From JANXXV01 sp038200305 (GTDB lineage: Bacteria > Acidobacteriota > Terriglobia > Bryobacterales > Bryobacteraceae), in assembly GCA_038200305.1 (NCBI GenBank), contig JBBPYD010000065.1, positions 5,362 through 69,361 of the forward strand: 64,000 bases of DNA. Reading direction: 5' to 3'. The translations under genes and the position numbers were made by a program. The notes under the pieces are model-generated. The model was not told the DNA's origin and ran no database searches. It saw nothing but the letters and a program-made list of their open reading frames with translations. This document shows, one piece after another, positions 1 to 7,589 of this stretch (its first letter is position 1; each line of letters opens with the position of its first letter).

Positions 1-189
1 GCGCCTGATATGCCGAGGGCCGTGAAACCCGAGACACTGCTGGAGATGGCGGACGCAACTCGCACCGAAACTGCGCTGGATCTGAAGACCGCGCTGCAAA
101 TCGCCCGCCGCGCGCCTACAGAAACGGCGATCTTCATTACCGGGTCGCTCTATTTGGTAGGAGAGGCTCGGGCGCTCCTCGTACAATGA
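1..189 (+). CDS. folC: Folylpolyglutamate synthase, C-terminal fragment
   Basis: The window opens inside this gene; the visible 62 codons end at a TGA at 187-189. The peptide finishes with TGSLYLVGEAR, a near-invariant C-terminal signature of folylpolyglutamate/dihydrofolate synthases, which add glutamates to folates in the cytoplasm. Just before it is a helix rich in Ala and Leu, as expected for the C-terminal Mur-ligase-like domain. The downstream plsC starts 10 bases later, so the two are probably co-transcribed. The call rests on one strong motif; the ATP-binding part lies outside the window. Confidence 0.8.
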   Translation, partial: APDMPRAVKPETLLEMADATRTETALDLKTALQIARRAPTETAIFITGSLYLVGEARALLVQ

Positions 190-198
190 AGGTTAAAC

Positions 199-936
199 AT
201 GTCTCCCGGGCTGCTTAGGGCGCTGTTCATCACCGACCCGCTCATCATTGTCGCGACCGTAATTCTCGGTTCGATCAACCTCTTTGTATCACTGTTCGAT
301 GCAGGCGGCTACAAGCAGGTCGCAATCGCGCAGTACTGGTCCAGGGTGCTGCTGTTCCTCGCAGGCGTAAAGCTTCGAATTGACGGACTGGAAAAGATCG
401 ATCCCACCGGCAGCTATGTATTCGTATCGAATCATGTGAGCTATATGGATACTCCGGTGGTCTTAGGGCACATTCCCGTCCAGTTTCGATTTTTAGCCAA
501 AAAGGCACTGTTCAGCATTCCATTCCTCGGCTACCACTTAAAACGCGCCGGACACATTCCGGTGCCGCGTGAGAACCCGCGAGCGGCATTGAAGGCGATG
601 TCCGATGCCGCGAAAATCATCCGGGAACGTGGCGTTTCGGTGCTGATCTTCCCGGAAGGCGGCCGGTCACTCACCGGGTTAAAGCCGTTCAAAGAGGGCG
701 CTGCGTACATCGCGATTAAGGCCGGCGTCCCGGTTGTACCGCTCAGTCTTACAGGAACTCTTGAGGTTTTGCCCATGGGTTCGCTGAACGTCCGGCCCGG
801 CCGAGTTGTACTTCGGGTGGGCGATCCGATTCCTACCGCGCACCTGACTTTGCACGATCGCGCAAAGCTCAACGAAGAGCTGCAGCAACGTGTTTCGGAA
901 CTGCTGGGCGAACCGTCATATACTCAAACGAAATGA
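199..936 (+). CDS. plsC: 1-acyl-sn-glycerol-3-phosphate acyltransferase
   Basis: This 245-residue membrane enzyme should acylate lysophosphatidic acid to phosphatidic acid, the second step of glycerophospholipid synthesis. The N-terminus (about residues 8-55) is hydrophobic and probably anchors it to the inner membrane. The acyltransferase HX4D motif is NHVSYMD (His79, Asp84), and the substrate-binding FPEGGRS motif is at 151-157. Length is normal for the family. The ATG at 199 follows a GAAGG-like ribosome site that overlaps the folC stop. Its stop codon overlaps the next start (ATGA at 933-936), implying translational coupling with the amidohydrolase, although the functional link is not obvious. 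Confidence 0.9.
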   Translation: MSPGLLRALFITDPLIIVATVILGSINLFVSLFDAGGYKQVAIAQYWSRVLLFLAGVKLRIDGLEKIDPTGSYVFVSNHVSYMDTPVVLGHIPVQFRFLAKKALFSIPFLGYHLKRAGHIPVPRENPRAALKAMSDAAKIIRERGVSVLIFPEGGRSLTGLKPFKEGAAYIAIKAGVPVVPLSLTGTLEVLPMGSLNVRPGRVVLRVGDPIPTAHLTLHDRAKLNEELQQRVSELLGEPSYTQTK

Positions 937-2039
937 AGATTTTGCCCGCGCTTGCCTGTTCTATAGCTGTAATTGGATTTTTGTTCGCCCAACAACCCGC
1001 ACCGCAACCATCCATATCGATTGAAGAGTACGAGCCTAAATCGACGCTCGTGGTGACCGAGCACCATCCTACGCACGCCAAGTACCCCTTTATCGATATC
1101 CATAATCATCAACGTGATGTGAGCACGGGCCATCTGGAACAGTTGATCAAAGACATGGATGGATTGAACATGAAGATCCTGGTCAATTCGCCGGTAAATG
1201 GAAGCTACGGCGATGCCACAAAGAAGTTAGTCACGGCGTTCAGGGACTTCAACAAAGACCGGTTCGCCACCATGACGAATATCGACTTTCACGGCGTAGA
1301 TGAACCAGGCTACAGCCAGCGCATTGCGGCGCAACTTGAGCAGGACATCAAGAACGGCGCGATTGGACTGAAGGTCTGGAAGAATTTCGGAATCAACGAG
1401 AAAGATTCCAAGGGCCAACGCCTTCACGTGGACGACCCGAGGTTTGATCAGGTCTTTGAAGTGTGCGCAAAGTACAAGATTCCCGTGCTGATCCACACCG
1501 CCGATCCGTGGGGCCTGTTCCAGCCGATGGACAAGTATAACGAGCGATGGCTTGAACTGAAGATGCGGTCTGGACGCAACCATTGGTCGGCGAGCGATCC
1601 TACTTGGGAAACCTTGATTGGCGAGCAGCACAATCTGTTCCGCAGGCACAGAAACACCATTTTTATCGACGCGCACATGGGATGGTTGGCAAACAATCTG
1701 AACGAGCTCGGAAAACTGATGGACGAGTTGCCAAATCTTTACGGAGAGATCGGCGCGATCACCAGCGATCTGGGCCGCCAGCCTCGCTTCGCACACAAAT
1801 GGCTGGTGAAATATCAGGATCGCGTTCTATTTGGCAAGGATCTGTATAGTGTTCCTGAATATTACACCTACTTTCGTTTGCTGGAGACGGATGATGATTT
1901 CTTCGATCCGATCCGGAAGTATCATGGCATCTGGAAACTGTACGGGTTGGATCTACCGGATGAGGTGCTGAAGAAGATCTATTACAAGAATGCGCTACGC
2001 CTTTTTCCGAGCCTGAACTCAGCCGGTTTTCCAAAGTAG
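933..2039 (+). CDS. Exported amidohydrolase family protein
   Basis: A 368-residue protein with a clear signal peptide (MKILPALACS... ending near AQQP), so probably periplasmic. It resembles the amidohydrolase-2 TIM-barrel family: FIDIHNHQ after the signal supplies the metal-binding HxH-type pair, PVLIHTADP gives the next His, HMGWLANN the next, and LFGKD near residue 305 the last Asp. These enzymes hydrolyse or decarboxylate diverse substrates, and no specific substrate can be read from the sequence. The start overlaps the plsC stop by four bases. Similar exported amidohydrolases are common in acidobacteria. Confidence 0.75.
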   Translation: MKILPALACSIAVIGFLFAQQPAPQPSISIEEYEPKSTLVVTEHHPTHAKYPFIDIHNHQRDVSTGHLEQLIKDMDGLNMKILVNSPVNGSYGDATKKLVTAFRDFNKDRFATMTNIDFHGVDEPGYSQRIAAQLEQDIKNGAIGLKVWKNFGINEKDSKGQRLHVDDPRFDQVFEVCAKYKIPVLIHTADPWGLFQPMDKYNERWLELKMRSGRNHWSASDPTWETLIGEQHNLFRRHRNTIFIDAHMGWLANNLNELGKLMDELPNLYGEIGAITSDLGRQPRFAHKWLVKYQDRVLFGKDLYSVPEYYTYFRLLETDDDFFDPIRKYHGIWKLYGLDLPDEVLKKIYYKNALRLFPSLNSAGFPK

Positions 2040-2076
2040 CGGCTCCAGCAGCAGTAACTGCGCTACACTGTGGGGC

Positions 2077-2148
2077 GTGGAAGCTCTTTGGCTGGTGCTG
2101 ATCGTTATCGCCGTTCTTGTACTGATCCGTTCTGTGGGCGGTGGTTGA
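2077..2148 (+). CDS. Possible 23-residue membrane microprotein
   Basis: A GTG-initiated frame encodes a nearly pure transmembrane helix (LWLVLIVIAVLVLI) followed by a short basic and glycine tail. A weak GGGG ribosome site sits just upstream and a TACACT box lies at 2064-2069. It fills the gap between the amidohydrolase and the convergent Ro gene. Short hydrophobic frames arise easily by chance, so this is only a candidate; conservation in relatives would decide it. Confidence 0.2.
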   Translation: MEALWLVLIVIAVLVLIRSVGGG

Positions 2149-2159
2149 GGGCCGAACAA

Positions 2160-2178
2160 GTCCGGTCGTGGACCGGGC
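2160..2178. terminator. Hairpin between convergent genes
   Basis: GTCCGGT and ACCGGGC pair across a five-base loop (seven base pairs, one G-U). It lies between the convergent amidohydrolase and TROVE genes, where a bidirectional terminator would be expected. There is no T-run on either side, so intrinsic termination is uncertain. Confidence 0.3.
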
Positions 2179-2192
2179 ACCTGCGGTTGAAC

Positions 2193-3662
2193 TTAAGCGA
2201 TGGCCGCCAATTCCGCCATCCCGATAAACTGGCGGATTACACGCGGCACGGTGGAATCGAAGCCAGCGATCCGAAGGATATTCTCGTTGAGCAGGACATC
2301 CTCAAAACCGGAGGCACTTGGTGCAACCAGCACCAGCTTGGCGGCAGTGCCGGTGCGCTGGCGGTAATTCTCGAATGCCTGTAACGGCAGACGGCCGCTC
2401 ACGAAAACGAAAGCATCTACCTGCAGACCGTTCGACAATGCGTGTTCGATGAGGATGGACGGATCTCCGGAAACGGGCTGCTGCACAATGGTTTGACAAA
2501 CTGGCGTCAGCCGGTGATCCTTTGAGATATCCACATACACAGGCCGATCCTGCAAGACGGAGATATTCGCATACGAATCCACCCTGGCGAACTCCATTGC
2601 AAGGGCGGCTGCGGCCATCGCGGCGGAAATGTGGGGCATTCCGTTGCAGGCGGCTTCTCCTCCCAGCAGGCTGGAATCGATTCCGATAGAAACCCGCTTG
2701 CCCGTCGATTCCACATTGTCGAAAGCGAAATGGAAAGCGTCTTCCAAGGCGCTCGCGACCAGTTCCGAAGCTGTCCAGGGGCCTTTCCGATACCGCAGGA
2801 GCGCGGAAAGCAGAGCAGCCGGATGAACCTTGGCCCGGCGAATCCGGCTGCGGTCGATCAATCGCGCGACGATCAGCGCGGTGGCGGCGTTTTGCGGTGC
2901 AATCAGGCCGGCTTCGGTCATATGTCCCAGATTTCGAACCATCGCCATGTACGGCATCGAGCCGAGCAGTGCCTCCCAGACCGCGGCGGATTTACGGCAT
3001 TGCGCCGGGATCGTCTCGTGGGTGAGGCGGTAATCTTCAATGAAACGAACCATCTCGGTCTCGTCTGACGTTTTCTTCAATTGTTCAAAAGCGTAAATCT
3101 GGCGAAGTTCGCTGCGGGCGATATTGGCCGGGGCCAAGTGCCCCAGTTGACCTTCCACCGCCCACTGAAAGAGCGCGTTGTGAGCGGGCGTCGGCGGCTT
3201 TGGGTGAGAGAGCCGCAGAAGATCGCGGTGGGACCATCCTTTGCGCTGACGATGCTTCAGGATTTGGGTGGCCAACTCGCCAACAGGCTTGCTGATGTAC
3301 CAGTCCGCCACAGCGGAGCGCAGACCACGGCCCCAGCCGCGCACGCCCCCCACATACGCCGCATACTTGCAAAGATGGGCGCCGGTTCGAGCCACCTGTG
3401 GAAGAGCTTGCAGGGCCGCGATATTGGTTCCGGCATCGGCGAACTCCGGGCTGGAAGCCAGAGCCAGGGCGAACAGAGAGGCGTCGTGAGAAATCGCGCT
3501 GCCCGAATCCGCGATCGCTGCGATGGTTTGTACAGCCCGGACGCCCTCCGCGCGCAAAACCGTCCGGACAGACTCAGTGGAGTGAACATCGAACACGAAC
3601 TGAGATGCTCGGTAGTTACCGGGATATCCTCCGAGGAGTAGAAATGTTTCCAGCTTATACAT
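2193..3662 (-). CDS. rsr: TROVE-domain Ro60-like RNA-binding protein
   Basis: A 489-residue protein of the Ro60/Rsr family, which forms a ring of HEAT-like repeats binding misfolded RNAs and Y RNAs, often with RNA repair or exonuclease partners. The TROVE domain occupies roughly residues 20-315; WYISKPVGELA near 121 and the HRDLLRLSHPKP stretch at 145-156 are typical. The C-terminal von Willebrand A-like domain starts near 322, but its MIDAS is degenerate: the DxSxS motif reads DSSLL (Asp329), and the usual later Thr and Asp positions are also replaced. The ATG at 3662 is chosen because GGAGA lies seven bases upstream; a longer frame to 3737 lacks a ribosome site. No rtcB or other RNA-repair gene is adjacent. 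The upstream region holds two inverted-repeat elements. Confidence 0.85.
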   Translation of the reverse strand: MYKLETFLLLGGYPGNYRASQFVFDVHSTESVRTVLRAEGVRAVQTIAAIADSGSAISHDASLFALALASSPEFADAGTNIAALQALPQVARTGAHLCKYAAYVGGVRGWGRGLRSAVADWYISKPVGELATQILKHRQRKGWSHRDLLRLSHPKPPTPAHNALFQWAVEGQLGHLAPANIARSELRQIYAFEQLKKTSDETEMVRFIEDYRLTHETIPAQCRKSAAVWEALLGSMPYMAMVRNLGHMTEAGLIAPQNAATALIVARLIDRSRIRRAKVHPAALLSALLRYRKGPWTASELVASALEDAFHFAFDNVESTGKRVSIGIDSSLLGGEAACNGMPHISAAMAAAALAMEFARVDSYANISVLQDRPVYVDISKDHRLTPVCQTIVQQPVSGDPSILIEHALSNGLQVDAFVFVSGRLPLQAFENYRQRTGTAAKLVLVAPSASGFEDVLLNENILRIAGFDSTVPRVIRQFIGMAELAAIA

Positions 3663-3688
3663 ATTATTTCTCCAGCATATTACGACGC

Positions 3689-3756
3689 GGTGCGGATAAA
3701 AAGTAGAAGCCGGAATGCATACGCGTGTACCGCGCAAGCTTCAAACGACCCGCACT
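3689..3756 (-). ncRNA. Candidate structured RNA or 5' leader of the Ro gene
   Basis: A closing stem of GGTGCGG (3689-3695) with CCGCACT (3750-3756) encloses a second stem: GAAGC (3706-3710) with GCTTC (3738-3742) and CGG (3711-3713) with CCG (3730-3732). At the tip is a TAC/GTA hairpin with a GCGT loop. The element ends 27 bases before the Ro start codon, so on the minus strand it would be in its 5' untranslated region. I infer a leader structure or Ro-bound Y-like RNA. The canonical Ro-binding GGUCCGA sequence was not found. Confidence 0.3.
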
Positions 3757-3795
3757 CTAAATTGTTTACAAGGGAGACGGCGCCCCTAAAGGAGA

Positions 3796-3897
3796 CTACC
3801 TAATGACCGCGAAGCAGCAGGCGAAGACGCATGGAGGGCACTGGTCCCCAAAGCTTGTTAGCGGTGAAAGTTGCATTGCTGAATGAGCTATTGTCAA
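3796..3897 (-). CDS. Possible 33-residue leader peptide
   Basis: A TTG start eight bases after a perfect AAAGGAGG site opens a 33-codon frame containing CPPCVFACC, a cysteine cluster. It lies between a possible promoter and the Ro gene on the same strand. It is fully antisense to another short frame, so at most one is likely real, and both may simply be consequences of the inverted repeat. Confidence 0.2.
   Translation of the reverse strand: MTIAHSAMQLSPLTSFGDQCPPCVFACCFAVIR
3803..3886 (+). CDS. Possible 27-residue small protein
   Basis: ATG follows AAAGGAG with an eight-base spacer, and the frame runs 27 codons (MTAKQQAKTHGGHWSPK...). I do not recognise it. It is antisense to the short leftward frame and sits within the inverted-repeat element, which weakens the case. 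Confidence 0.2.
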   Translation: MTAKQQAKTHGGHWSPKLVSGESCIAE

Positions 3898-3933
3898 TGG
3901 GTTGCCTCCTTTAAAGATTTCGGGGATTCATTG

Positions 3934-3962
3934 AGACTAACATAGGCAACGCCAGCAATCAA
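3934..3962 (-). promoter_or_regulatory. Candidate promoter upstream of the Ro gene
   Basis: On the minus strand TTGATT (3962-3957) and TAGTCT (3939-3934) are separated by 17 bases. A transcript from here would begin about 14 bases before the 127 bp inverted-repeat element and continue into the Ro gene. Confidence 0.3.
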
Positions 3963-3988
3963 TGATTATTACATTAAGTCTTTATTAA

Positions 3989-5296
3989 TTATTTGCGGGA
4001 GCGCATGGCGCCGCTAACCGTGGCATCCCAGCGAGGATCGCCCTGCGCTCCGTAATTCTTGTCGAGCTTGTCCCAGTCCTCGCGCGTGATGCCGTTGAGA
4101 TCCCATACCACTTTCCCGGCGCGGACAGTCAGTTCGGCCGTTAATTTCTTGTCGCCGCGCAGCCGTGCCCCGCTCACATCCGTAAATCCGAAGTTGCCCT
4201 GTTCGAGCCGCAATACCGCCACATCCGCCGGACCACCTACTGAAAGGGACCCGAGTTCTTCGTGTTTGATCTCTTTGGCCGGGTTCCAGGTAGATTTCAA
4301 AACCGCGTCGTCCACTGACATGCCCATGTTCAGGAACTTCGAAACCACGTTGAGCATATCTTTCATGCCACCATTCATGCTGCCCACATGCAGATCGGTG
4401 GAGATGGAATCCGGTGGGAACCCCTGCTTCATCGCAGGCACCGCGTAACGGAAAATGAGACTCCCGGCGCCGTGGCCGACATCGAAGATGACTCCGCGCT
4501 TGCGGGCTTCGAACAGGTACGGCCGTACCTGGCCTTTATCGTCGAACATGGGCACAAATGACAAATATTGGTGCGTGTAGATGTCACCGGGGCGAAGTTT
4601 CTTCAGCACCAGATCTTCGAAAGGACGCTCCGGACGAAAATCTCCAAAATCGACCATCACTGGACGATTCGTTAGCGTTCCTGCCTCCACGGCGTGCTCC
4701 ACCGGAGTCCACTCGGGGCCGGTGTAATGCGCGGTTTTGAAGCCAACAATGGTGTCTTTGTAGCTGTTCGCCATAGCGGCGGCGGGTTTCACATCCATGT
4801 CGGCAAGATTCTGTTCCGCGGCGCCTGCCATCCCTGCGCCAACGATATTCAGGAATGCGAGCACGCGTGTTTTAGCCCGATCGATGATGTGCTCTTTGAA
4901 ATCGGGAAAGTTGCGCCATCCCGAAGAGCCTGCATCCACCATAGTGGTGACCCCGGAGCGGAACGAGTGATCGTCCGGCCGCACGCTCAACGGGCCGGTG
5001 TATGCAGTGCCCGTGCCGGCGTAGACGTGAACGTGAATATCGATCAGTCCTGGCGTGACATAAAACGGAGAAACATCCACGGTCTTGAGCGCCCGGCTCG
5101 CGGCGATATTGGCGGCAAGTTCGGCGATCTTGCCGTCCTTGATCCCAACATCGCGCTTTGCGCTGATACCGTTCTTCGGATCAATGACGTGGCCGCCTTT
5201 CAGCAACAGATCGAAGTCCGTCTGCCCGAAAGAGGCGGCGGAGCAGAATAGGAGTGCGGCGCAGGCGCGAACGCCCGCGCGATAGGCCAGTTTCAT
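3989..5296 (-). CDS. Exported amidohydrolase/deacetylase
   Basis: A 435-residue metal-dependent hydrolase of the dihydroorotase-like amidohydrolase superfamily, close to the amidohydrolase/deacetylase (EF0837-type) group. A signal peptide spans residues 1 to about 25 (ending near SFGQ). Metal ligands are visible in PGLIDIHVHVYAG, in the His of THQYLSF, in DVGHGAG and in the late STDLH motif. The C-terminal ADVAVL and VRAGKVVWD strands belong to the beta-sandwich flanking the barrel. The ATG at 5296 overlaps the galE stop as ATGA, which decides the start over a longer frame. Substrate is unknown; it is the last gene of the gpx-galE operon. Confidence 0.75.
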   Translation of the reverse strand: MKLAYRAGVRACAALLFCSAASFGQTDFDLLLKGGHVIDPKNGISAKRDVGIKDGKIAELAANIAASRALKTVDVSPFYVTPGLIDIHVHVYAGTGTAYTGPLSVRPDDHSFRSGVTTMVDAGSSGWRNFPDFKEHIIDRAKTRVLAFLNIVGAGMAGAAEQNLADMDVKPAAAMANSYKDTIVGFKTAHYTGPEWTPVEHAVEAGTLTNRPVMVDFGDFRPERPFEDLVLKKLRPGDIYTHQYLSFVPMFDDKGQVRPYLFEARKRGVIFDVGHGAGSLIFRYAVPAMKQGFPPDSISTDLHVGSMNGGMKDMLNVVSKFLNMGMSVDDAVLKSTWNPAKEIKHEELGSLSVGGPADVAVLRLEQGNFGFTDVSGARLRGDKKLTAELTVRAGKVVWDLNGITREDWDKLDKNYGAQGDPRWDATVSGAMRSRK

Positions 5297-6261
5297 AGTT
5301 TTTGCTCGAATTGCCATGCGGTTGCTACTATATCGCGCAGATGGATGTAACGGGGGTTCCATTTCAACCTCTGTTTGAGCTTGTCTGCATTCGCTACCAG
5401 CTCCGCCGGATCACCGTCGCGCCGCGGTCCCACAAGGAATGGAACCTTTTTCCCCGTCACTTCCTCCACCGCGTGGATGACTTCGCGAACCGACCGGCCG
5501 GTGCCAGTCCCAACATTGAACCGGTCGGAGGCGCCCCCACCCATTAGGGAATCCAGCGAGGAAATATGCGCTTCCGCCAGATCACTAACATGGATGTAAT
5601 CGCGAATGCATGTACCATCGGGCGTGGGGTAGTCTTCCCCGAAAACGGTAACGGGTTTTCCGGTTTGGGCGGCCCTCAACACGAGCGGAATCAGGTGAGT
5701 TTCGGGGTCGTGCTGTTCGCCGAGCCCTGTCCCAGGCTCCGCGCCGCACGCATTGAAGTAGCGTAGAGCGATGCTTCGAAGGCCTCTGAATTGATCAAGC
5801 CAACCAAGAATGGTTTCCGCCATGAGCTTGGTTTCGCCGTAGGGGCTTAACGGCGCGAGCGGAAAATCTTCCGTGATGGGCACGTGAGACGGCGTGCCGT
5901 AAACAGCGGCGCTGGAAGAGAATACCAGCCGTTTGATGTTCGCCCGTTCCATCGCGGTGAGCAGTGAAATGGTGGCGCTCACGTTGTTCGTGAAGTACAG
6001 CTCCGGGTCTTTGGTGGATTCCCCAACCGCGATGTATCCGGCAAAGTGAATCACCGCATCGAAATTGCCCGCTTGCAGTAATGCGGTCAGACGCGGCGTG
6101 TCGTTCAGGTTGATTCGATGGAACGCTTTGCCCGCCACATTGCCTTCATGGCCGCGGGAGAGGTCGTCCACAATCGTTACATCGTGGCCACGGACGCCAA
6201 GCAGATGGACCGTAGTAGAGCCGATATAACCCGCACCCCCAGCTACCAGGATACGTGCCAT
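5293..6261 (-). CDS. galE: UDP-glucose 4-epimerase
   Basis: A 322-residue short-chain-dehydrogenase-fold epimerase interconverting UDP-glucose and UDP-galactose in the cytoplasm. The NAD-binding GGAGYIG is at residues 8-14, the catalytic Ser lies in SSSAAVYG (about 116-123), and the YxxxK pair is Tyr141/Lys145. RYFNACGAEP and CIRDYIHVSDLA are hallmark GalE segments. The start ATG shares one base with the upstream peroxidase stop (TAATG), and its own stop overlaps the next start, so three genes form a tight leftward operon. It would feed sugar precursors to envelope polysaccharide; a related 4-epimerase specificity cannot be excluded. Confidence 0.93.
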   Translation of the reverse strand: MARILVAGGAGYIGSTTVHLLGVRGHDVTIVDDLSRGHEGNVAGKAFHRINLNDTPRLTALLQAGNFDAVIHFAGYIAVGESTKDPELYFTNNVSATISLLTAMERANIKRLVFSSSAAVYGTPSHVPITEDFPLAPLSPYGETKLMAETILGWLDQFRGLRSIALRYFNACGAEPGTGLGEQHDPETHLIPLVLRAAQTGKPVTVFGEDYPTPDGTCIRDYIHVSDLAEAHISSLDSLMGGGASDRFNVGTGTGRSVREVIHAVEEVTGKKVPFLVGPRRDGDPAELVANADKLKQRLKWNPRYIHLRDIVATAWQFEQKL

Positions 6262-6785
6262 TACTGCTTCAACGCCTTCTCGACAGCACTCACCAGCTCG
6301 GGCGATTCGGGAGTAACCTTCGATTCAAAGCGCGAGATGACCTTGCCATCCGGACCGACAAGGAACTTCGTGAAGTTCCACTTCACTTCGCCGCCACCCG
6401 TGCCCGTCAAATAATCGTAGAGCGGCGCTTTATCGTTACCGGTTACAGAAATCTTAGAGTACATGGGGAAAGTGACATTGTACTTGCTAGAGCAGAAAGT
6501 CTTTATCTCATCGTTGGTGCCGGGCTCCTGGGAACCGAAGTTGTTTGCGGGGAAGCCGACGATGACAAAGCCCCGATCTTTATACTTCTCATACAGGGCT
6601 TCCAGCCCTTTGTACTGGGGCGTATAGCCGCATTTGCTGGCCACATTGACCACCAGAACAGTCTTGCCTTTGTAAGCGGAAAGCGGCACCGGCTTTCCGT
6701 CTATCGAATTCAGATTGAACTCATGGATGCTGGATGCGGCGAACAGCGATGACGACATGAGAAGTGCTCCTAGCAGCTTTGTCAT
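6261..6785 (-). CDS. Exported glutathione peroxidase family protein
   Basis: A 174-residue thiol peroxidase of the glutathione peroxidase family, reducing peroxides in the cell envelope, probably with thioredoxin-like donors. Residues 1-18 look like a signal peptide. The peroxidatic Cys52 is in NVASKCGYT, and the family motifs GFPANNFGSQEPG and WNFTKFLV follow, supplying the catalytic Gln and Trp. A second Cys in IKTFCSSKYNV is placed as in the non-selenium, thioredoxin-dependent members. First gene of the leftward gpx-galE-amidohydrolase operon. Confidence 0.9.
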   Translation of the reverse strand: MTKLLGALLMSSSLFAASSIHEFNLNSIDGKPVPLSAYKGKTVLVVNVASKCGYTPQYKGLEALYEKYKDRGFVIVGFPANNFGSQEPGTNDEIKTFCSSKYNVTFPMYSKISVTGNDKAPLYDYLTGTGGGEVKWNFTKFLVGPDGKVISRFESKVTPESPELVSAVEKALKQ

Positions 6786-6793
6786 AGTTTTAT

Positions 6794-6799
6794 TATAAT
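6794..6799 (+). promoter_or_regulatory. Candidate -10 box, near-leaderless start
   Basis: A perfect TATAAT ends 12 bases before the crotonase ATG at 6812. If used, the transcript would have only a few untranslated bases. No good -35 box is visible. Confidence 0.3.
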
Positions 6800-6811
6800 T
6801 CGCGCAGGTGT

Positions 6812-7588
6812 ATGGATTACCAATTCCTGCGGCACGAACTCGAAAACGAAGCAGCCATCGTCACGCTGAACAGACCCGAACGGCGCAATGCGCTATCGCT
6901 CGATTTGATGCTGGAACTGATTTACGTGCTGGGCGAAGTGGGCCGCGACAAGAAGATCCGGACAGTGATTTTGGCCGCCGCTGGCAACGTATTTTGCGCA
7001 GGACATGACTTAAGCGAGATGGTGGGCCGGTCAGAGGGCGAGTACCGGCGGCTATTCGATACCTGCTCGGCGCTGATGACGAAGATTCAATCGATTCCGC
7101 AGCCGGTGATCGCAGAGGTGCAAGGGGTTGCGACCGCGGCAGGCTGCCAGTTGGTAGCCAGTTGTGATCTTGCGATAGCCAGTGACACGGCACAGTTTGC
7201 AACGCCCGGGGTGCGCATAGGGCTGTTTTGTACTACTCCGATGGTGGCCCTGACACGCGCGATCAGCCGTAAGCGGGCAATGGAAATGCTGCTGACGGGC
7301 AAGACGATCAATGCCGAAACGGCAGCAGACTGGGGCCTGATCAATCGCGCCGTCGCTCCCCCGGAGTTGCAGAAGGCAACGCGCAAGCTGGCCGCGCAAA
7401 TCGCCGAAGCCAGCAGTTTCACAGTCGCTTTGGGCAAGAAAGCATTTTACGAACAGATTGAAGCCCCTCAGCGCACGGCATACGAGCAGGCGAAGGAAGT
7501 GATGACGCAAAATTCGCTGGCCGAAGATGCAGGGGAAGGGATCGAGGCATTTTTGGGGAAGCGGGTTCCGGTTTGGAAGGGGAAGTAG
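6812..7588 (+). CDS. Enoyl-CoA hydratase/isomerase family protein (ECHDC3-like)
   Basis: A 258-residue crotonase-fold protein. The CoA-binding start LNRPERRNALSLDLM and both oxyanion-hole segments (AGHDLSEM; GVATAAGCQLVASCDLAIAS) are present. Where classical hydratases have a catalytic Glu-containing PE stretch, this protein has ATPGVRIGLFCTTP, which resembles the ECHDC3 subgroup whose substrate is unclear. It is therefore unlikely to be a standard beta-oxidation hydratase. It stands alone, divergent from the peroxidase operon, with the Fic gene downstream. Confidence 0.8.
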   Translation: MDYQFLRHELENEAAIVTLNRPERRNALSLDLMLELIYVLGEVGRDKKIRTVILAAAGNVFCAGHDLSEMVGRSEGEYRRLFDTCSALMTKIQSIPQPVIAEVQGVATAAGCQLVASCDLAIASDTAQFATPGVRIGLFCTTPMVALTRAISRKRAMEMLLTGKTINAETAADWGLINRAVAPPELQKATRKLAAQIAEASSFTVALGKKAFYEQIEAPQRTAYEQAKEVMTQNSLAEDAGEGIEAFLGKRVPVWKGK

Positions 7589-7589
7589 C

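Larger units (their letters stand above)
3787..3913. repeat. 127 bp element with 21-base imperfect inverted ends
   Basis: The arms at 3787-3807 and 3893-3913 match at 17 of 21 positions when one is reverse-complemented. Each arm begins TAAAGGAG and is followed at the same distance by a start codon reading inward (ATG at 3803 on plus, TTG at 3897 on minus). Nested inside is a CAGCA/TGCTG pair (3815-3819 with 3877-3881). Either strand's RNA could fold into one long hairpin. It may be a Y-like RNA gene, a miniature repeat, or a symmetric regulatory element. Confidence 0.4.
3663..3988. other. Gene-less region upstream of the Ro gene
   Basis: This 326 bp stretch contains no convincing long gene. 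It holds a 127 bp element with 21-base inverted ends (3787-3913), a second multi-helix inverted repeat (3689-3756), a possible leftward promoter (3934-3962) and two opposed tiny reading frames with good ribosome sites. The leftmost part is the ribosome site of the Ro gene. The right edge, 3963-3988, is AT-rich and abuts the stop of the leftward amidohydrolase. Confidence 0.7.

Noticed and set aside
2193..3662. Frames antisense to the Ro gene (for example 2631-3068 and 3081-3641)
   Set aside because: They are arginine- and serine-rich shadows with no family motifs, while the Ro frame is clearly homologous.
3689..3756. tRNA or tRNA-like module in the Ro upstream region
   Set aside because: A TTCAAAC stretch resembles a T-loop, but the flanking bases cannot form a five-pair T-stem and no acceptor or D-arm fits.
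3787..3913. Insertion sequence or transposon remnant
   Set aside because: No transposase fragment and no flanking direct duplication; described as an inverted-repeat element only.
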